The position numbers and the translations under genes were made by a program. A DNA stretch of 64,000 bases from Trichoderma breve (lineage: Eukaryota > Ascomycota > Sordariomycetes > Hypocreales > Hypocreaceae), in contig NC_079234.1 in NCBI RefSeq assembly GCF_028502605.1, forward strand, positions 3,658,001 through 3,722,000, written 5' to 3'. The notes below the pieces were generated by a model, which saw only the letters and a program-made list of their open reading frames with translations, had not been told where the DNA came from and made no database searches. Of the stretch, positions 60,938-64,000 are shown piece by piece. Numbering within the stretch: the stretch's first letter is position 1; every line of letters starts with the position of its first letter.

Positions 60938-62251
60938 TCAACCCAACCTACCCTTGGCCTTGTCGCATTCTTCGAGAAACCGATAGATGCCTTCCAGGCC
61001 CTCATACTCCTCAGAGTGCTGCTCTGACTTGGTCGGAGGCGACATGCTTTCATATCCATCCGTCTCTGAACACCAGGGATCCTCCGAATTTTCGTACGCG
61101 AATGCTTCATGAACGAAAGACTCATCGCCGAGTGAGGAAATATCATCCAACTCATGCCCTTCTAAAGACCTCTCCGACCCTCCGGGGGACGTCAAGGCCT
61201 TTTCGGTGTCTGGTGCGAAAGGAAATTTGAGTGCCGTTCTAACGCCAGTGACACTCTCGAAACCAATGTCTTGGCTGACAATGCCCCTTTGGATGCCAAT
61301 GTCATCGCACAGTCGCTCGACTGTTTCAACATCAACGCCTGGAAATCGAACTCTGAGCAGATTGCCGGATTCTAGGGATATCGGCAAATCGCCCAAGGAT
61401 GAAAGACGCTCAAGATCGGCATAAATGGCCGTCAAGTCTTTCAAAGCACGGCCGAAATCCGCTGACAGGACATCGAGGAATCCCTCGGTGTTGAGGCTTG
61501 GAATAGCAGCCTCAGCCTGGAAGCCAGAGGCGGTGGAAGCCTGGACAAGGGCGGCAGCAAGAGGGCTCATAGCCGTGATGGTTGGGCTCAGCTGGAAGTC
61601 GACATAGGCACCAGGAGCAAACTTGGGGATGGCAGCCAGCTTACGCATAGCCTCGTCCTCGAGCACGGAGACGGCTCGGTACTGAGCCTCGCCCCGTGGT
61701 CCTGTTCCATCATATCGAATTCGTTGTCCCGAAAGGAAAAAGGCCCTCATTGCCTGAGAGACGTTCTGCACGACTTGGGCAGGGGCCGTGGGAGTATGAG
61801 AAAAGTATCGAGCACCTCCGCCCAAGCTATAACCACCAGCAGTTCGGGGCATAGCTCCGCCCGTCAAATTGGGTCGCAGAGCACTCGCAAAGGGTGCTCG
61901 GCCGGAGAACTGAGCAACTCGGCGGGAAGTGTTGGAGCTCGGGAGCTTAGATCGATCTAGTCGAGGAGCACTGCTCTCGGAGCTGAGGTATCGTCGGACA
62001 ACCTTGTGGGCATTCTTCGCAGCGTTGGTGGAGAAGCCTCTAGCACCTCGTGCCTGTTGCTTGACGAGATTCGCTGGGTGAATGGATTGTCGACCGCCTT
62101 TGGCCGACACAGGAATTGGTTGAACTGCTTGGTTCTGAAACGGCCTCGCCGCATTGGCGAGTTTGTCTCGGACCACTGCTGTGGTCCTCGACACGGCGAC
62201 TCGGAGGAGACGCAGGGCATCTGGGCCCCATATCGCCCCCGCGGACGCCAT
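60938..62251 (-). CDS. Unrecognised, probably mitochondrial protein
   Basis: A single exon of 437 residues. The first 130 residues are rich in Arg, Ala and Ser with few acids (VAVSRTTAVVRDKLANAARPF...), as in a mitochondrial leader. A conserved-looking core follows: RAFFLSGQRIRYDGTGPRGE, then YVDFQLSPTITAMSPLAAAL, and a part ending VDVETVERLCDDIGIQRGIV. The last 90 residues are acidic. Relatives in fungal databases are, as I recall, often named 'casein kinase II beta 2 subunit', but the CPxxC zinc site that defines CK2 beta is absent here, so I do not use that name. Function unknown. Confidence 0.75.
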   Translation of the reverse strand: MASAGAIWGPDALRLLRVAVSRTTAVVRDKLANAARPFQNQAVQPIPVSAKGGRQSIHPANLVKQQARGARGFSTNAAKNAHKVVRRYLSSESSAPRLDRSKLPSSNTSRRVAQFSGRAPFASALRPNLTGGAMPRTAGGYSLGGGARYFSHTPTAPAQVVQNVSQAMRAFFLSGQRIRYDGTGPRGEAQYRAVSVLEDEAMRKLAAIPKFAPGAYVDFQLSPTITAMSPLAAALVQASTASGFQAEAAIPSLNTEGFLDVLSADFGRALKDLTAIYADLERLSSLGDLPISLESGNLLRVRFPGVDVETVERLCDDIGIQRGIVSQDIGFESVTGVRTALKFPFAPDTEKALTSPGGSERSLEGHELDDISSLGDESFVHEAFAYENSEDPWCSETDGYESMSPPTKSEQHSEEYEGLEGIYRFLEECDKAKGRLG

Positions 62252-62557
62252 GTTGAAATTCTTTGTTTTCCTTCACCAAAAGGTGGTTGAAAGAGGTTGA
62301 AGATGAAACTCCAGGAGAGATGACGGGAAGTGACGGACTCTCTACTCCGTATATAAGTTCGGCAATGACATTCGCCACGCAAGCATGCAGCGCGCTAATG
62401 CGTTGGCAACACCGCCACAGATTAGATCTGCGCCACAGATGCGGGGCTGAGGCCGCCTAGTGCCAAACCGGGACTAGCGCGGGCTTCTTTATTTTCTACT
62501 TTTCTTCCGTCGAGAAATTTTCCACCATTTTTTTCTTCTTTCTTTCTTTACTTCACA
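62252..62557. other. Probable bidirectional promoter
   Basis: Between the start of the mitochondrial protein gene (-) and the first structured element of the snoRNA host gene (+). A T/C-rich tract at 62486-62555 probably marks the host transcript start. Confidence 0.45.
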
Positions 62558-62618
62558 AACCACCAGAAGCTCTATTCCGGAGCTGCAAGTGCACGCTCGG
62601 GTGCGAGCTCTGGTGGTT
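62558..62618 (+). other. Strong hairpin in exon 1 of the snoRNA host gene
   Basis: AACCACCAGA at 62558 pairs perfectly with TCTGGTGGTT ending at 62618, and AGCTC/GAGCT extends the stem inward with one bulge. It lies just before the first donor. It may influence splicing or be an RNA element of its own. Confidence 0.55.
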
Positions 62619-62664
62619 GGAATCGTTTTCACGGTAAGCTATACCCTTCTCCCTTTGAACGCGC

Positions 62665-62750
62665 CTTACATGATGCTTTATTTTCATGAACAATCCAATT
62701 CATACCAGACCATGGTGACTCTGTAATTTTTTACAACTTACCTGAACGAG
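62665..62750 (+). ncRNA. Candidate box C/D snoRNA in intron 1
   Basis: C-like box ATGATGC at 62670-62676 and D box CTGA at 62742-62745. Between them TGAACAATCCAA (62687-62698) is complementary over 12 bases to the 25S rRNA segment UUGGAUUGUUCA of the peptidyl-transferase region. Weak points: the C box has one mismatch, the terminal stem is poor, and no clean D' box stands at the right distance from the guide. Its place between donor and branch point matches the other introns. Confidence 0.45.
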
Positions 62751-62921
62751 CTTTGGATCGCACCTTTTTCAGACTCTTTGCCATTGGTGAGCTCTGCTAA
62801 CGCGTCCCAGATGTCCAGGAAATAGGGCTAATACCCCCTCGATCCACCCACGATTCTCTGCATTTTCAAAAGGTTGGTGATTTTTTCTTTCTATTTTGCT
62901 TCAGCTATTGTCGACTAGCTT

Positions 62922-63020
62922 GTTCTGTGTGATGAACAATTGACACCTCAGGGATTCCTCATGCTTAATATACGATGTGGATACCGTGTTTGATAAGTTT
63001 CAGCCTTGTCTGATCAGAAC
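62922..63020 (+). ncRNA. Box C/D snoRNA guiding 18S methylation (snR41-like site)
   Basis: C box GTGATGA at 62929-62935, D box CTGA at 63010-63013, and terminal stem GTTCT (62922-62926) with AGAAC (63016-63020). The guide AAGTTTCAGCCTTG (62995-63008) is complementary over 14 bases to 18S rRNA CAAGGCUGAAACUU. By the box D plus five rule the target is the first G of CAAGG; this is probably the site of yeast Gm1126, guided there by snR41, but the numbering is from memory. It lies in intron 2 of the host gene. Confidence 0.85.
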
Positions 63021-63115
63021 TATTTACAATTTTTACTGTTGTCGTCTTTTGTTGTCAAAGCTGTTTTGCTAACTCAGACTGTCAATAGGTAATTCCATAC
63101 TCTCTCATATCTCAA

Positions 63116-63266
63116 CCTATCCCACATGATGAAAATTTGAACGAACGGGCGGACATATCGAGCCTTGCTACTCTTCATCCCTGAGAAAGCAGGGACGTAC
63201 AATCCTTGTGGTGAAGGGGAGTGAGAACTCAGGATGAGATCTCGTCACCTGATCGTGGTTCATAGG
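63116..63266 (+). ncRNA. Long box C/D snoRNA candidate, target unknown
   Basis: C box ATGATGA at 63126-63132 and D box CTGA at 63249-63252, closed by a two-part stem: CCAC/GTGG (63122-63125 with 63255-63258) and CCTAT/ATAGG (63116-63120 with 63262-63266). At about 151 bases it is longer than a usual methylation guide. An internal CTGA at 63181 and an inner hairpin CCCTG...CAGGG lie in the middle. I found no rRNA match longer than 7 bases next to either CTGA, working from memory. It fills intron 3 of the host gene. Confidence 0.65.
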
Positions 63267-63359
63267 AATCGGTTCCTTGTTCAAGCTGGGATTGTACATG
63301 TCAGCTAACTCGTATAATGATAGGTACTTATTATACAAAGCTTTCTTTTTATTTTGCTG

Positions 63360-63470
63360 CTGTATCTCTGTGATGAAATGTTATTATTTTGTATTCACAC
63401 TGTCTGATTTCCGCGACGCCTTCGGGAGTCGTTGGATATGAACAAACCTACACCTTCTGATAAGTAAGTG
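63360..63470 (+). ncRNA. Box C/D snoRNA with a 25S guide
   Basis: C box GTGATGA at 63370-63376, an inner D' box CTGA at 63404-63407 and a D box CTGA at 63457-63460. Upstream of D' the guide TTTGTATTCACACTG (63388-63402) is complementary over 15 bases to 25S CAGUGUGAAUACAAA. The predicted methylated base is the first U of CAGUGUG, perhaps the yeast snR51 site Um2729. The second guide before D gives only a weak match (8-9 bases) to GGGUGUAG of 25S. The terminal stem is imperfect, so the ends are approximate. It lies in intron 4. Confidence 0.75.
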
Positions 63471-63674
63471 CAGCCCGCACACCGTCGATTGCCCGTACAC
63501 GTAGCTAACCACTGAGTAGAAAAATCATGTCAATGTTTTGCTGTGCTTGCTGTACTGTCGCTGAACCGAAGCTGACATTGTATCAAGTAATCCAGGTGAG
63601 ACGTATCAATGTCTTGCATGGTTGATCAAATGGTATGTATTTTGTCTTTTTTCTTCTTATCACTTTCCTATCCT

Positions 63675-63759
63675 ACCATCATGATGACTTTCATTATTAT
63701 CTACATTGTCCGAGTTCCACGTGACGAAAAAAAGTTTCACCTTGGAGAACTGATATGGT
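63675..63759 (+). ncRNA. Box C/D snoRNA with two 25S guides
   Basis: C box ATGATGA at 63681-63687, D' box CCGA at 63710-63713, C' box GTGACGA at 63721-63727, D box CTGA at 63750-63753, and terminal stem ACCAT/ATGGT (63675-63679 with 63755-63759). The D' guide TTATCTACATT pairs with 25S AAUGUAGAUAA, the region of yeast Um1888 (snR62; human U34). The D guide TTCACCTTGGAGA pairs over 13 bases with UCUCCAAGGUGAA, 32 bases upstream in the same rRNA, at a C that I recall as methylated in human 28S. All four boxes and the stem are present, making this the best-formed member. It lies in intron 5. Confidence 0.88.
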
Positions 63760-63884
63760 TTCATAATCATCATTACTTGAAACGAAAGAGTAGTAGAGTA
63801 GTGGCTAACTTTGCTGCTTTAGATACCATTATGAAGCTGCGAGATGTTTGTCAGAGCTATGGTGTTGTTTGTTTGCCCGCAGAC

Positions 63885-63972
63885 ATGCTATGATGCTGAG
63901 ATACCATGAGCTTCTCTCCTAGTTCATGCTGGTAGTAGAAGCTTGTGGTGTCACACTGGTGTAGCATATACA
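63885..63972 (+). ncRNA. Possible H/ACA hairpin at the right edge
   Basis: A 16-pair stem (63900-63915 with 63937-63952, three G-U pairs) is closed below by ATGCTA/TAGCAT (63885-63890 with 63962-63967). The internal loop between them, TGATGCTGA opposite ACACTGGTG, resembles a pseudouridylation pocket, and ACA follows at 63970-63972, 17 bases from the upper stem. The 5' hairpin and H box are not convincing, and no target was found. Confidence 0.3.
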
Positions 63973-64000
63973 TAACAATAATAATATACCCGATTTTTGA

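Larger units (their letters stand above)
62558..64000 (+). ncRNA. snoRNA host gene (non-coding), runs off the right edge
   Basis: A chain of introns with clear signals but no coding exons. Exon 1 ends at 62633 (ACG then GTAAGC). Introns: 62634-62810, 62873-63088, 63089-63323, 63324-63519 and 63596-63822. Acceptors have GCTAAC branch points 12-20 bases upstream (for example 63068, 63304, 63503, 63803). Exons at 62811-62872 and 63520-63595 contain stops in the frames tested. Each intron holds one box C/D candidate at a similar distance from donor and branch point, as known for intronic snoRNAs in filamentous fungi. Introns 2/3 and 3/4 abut directly (AG then GT), leaving zero-length exons. The 5' limit is set only by the exon 1 hairpin and is approximate. 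Confidence 0.7.

Noticed and set aside
60938..62251. Naming this protein casein kinase II beta 2 subunit
   Set aside because: The CK2 beta zinc-binding Cys motif is absent, so the recalled database label is not supported by the sequence.
1..64000. tRNA genes, CRISPR arrays, transposons, TPP riboswitches
   Set aside because: I looked for B-box-like GGTTCGA, regular repeats, terminal repeats and transposase-like frames and found none that held up; a tRNAscan or RepeatMasker run would be decisive.

Overview
The window is nuclear DNA of a filamentous ascomycete, most likely a sordariomycete of the order Hypocreales (Trichoderma-like; the genus is an inference). Genes are split by short GT-AG introns, mostly 50-140 bases, often with a GCTAAC-type branch point about 15-30 bases before the acceptor. 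The proteins are typical single-copy fungal housekeeping proteins, and intergenic stretches of 0.5-5 kb hold no credible ORFs. I joined exons by reading splice signals and checking reading phase; no database search was possible.

Layout. 0-5 kb: 5' part of an unknown Gln/Pro-rich protein gene (-), a ChaC-type gamma-glutamylcyclotransferase (+) with a 5-base micro-exon, and a glycine-rich RRM protein (-). 4.7-9.5 kb: gene-free. 9.5-16.5 kb: an uncharacterised fungal protein (+), a CitE/CLYBL-like lyase (-), Golgi TVP23 (+) and a single-pass membrane protein (-). 18.7-26.1 kb, all (-): a DUF726 lipase-like protein, the rRNA-processing factor UTP23, and a PTC7-like PP2C phosphatase. 26.1-31 kb: gene-free. 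31-41 kb, (+): a Caf120/Skg3-type PH protein and a Rad53/CHK2-type FHA kinase. 41.9-50 kb, (-): a protein with two tandem Cys4 motifs, oligosaccharyltransferase subunit STT3, and ATP synthase subunit e. 50.4-62.3 kb: dynein intermediate chain (+), then (-) an AKR8-like aldo/keto reductase, a DUF1349 protein, tubulin cofactor E, a MaoC hydratase, and an unrecognised, probably mitochondrial protein.

The most interesting part is 62.5-64 kb. It carries no long ORF but has a chain of well-formed introns, each holding a box C/D snoRNA. Three have guides with 12-15 bases complementary to rRNA sequences I remember (18S CAAGGCUGAAACUU; 25S UCUCCAAGGUGAA, AAUGUAGAUAA and CAGUGUGAAUACAAA). A fourth candidate has a 12-base match to the 25S segment UUGGAUUGUUCA, and a fifth (151 nt) has a strong terminal stem but no recognised target. 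I read this as a non-coding snoRNA host gene. In two places the acceptor AG is followed at once by a good donor GT, so the exon between would have zero length; this implies recursive (ratchet-like) or twin-intron splicing. A possible H/ACA hairpin lies at the right edge.

The genes do not form a pathway cluster. This is a housekeeping block (secretory pathway, ribosome biogenesis, cytoskeleton, checkpoint, mitochondrion) with no mobile elements, CRISPR arrays, tRNAs or secondary-metabolite genes that I could recognise.
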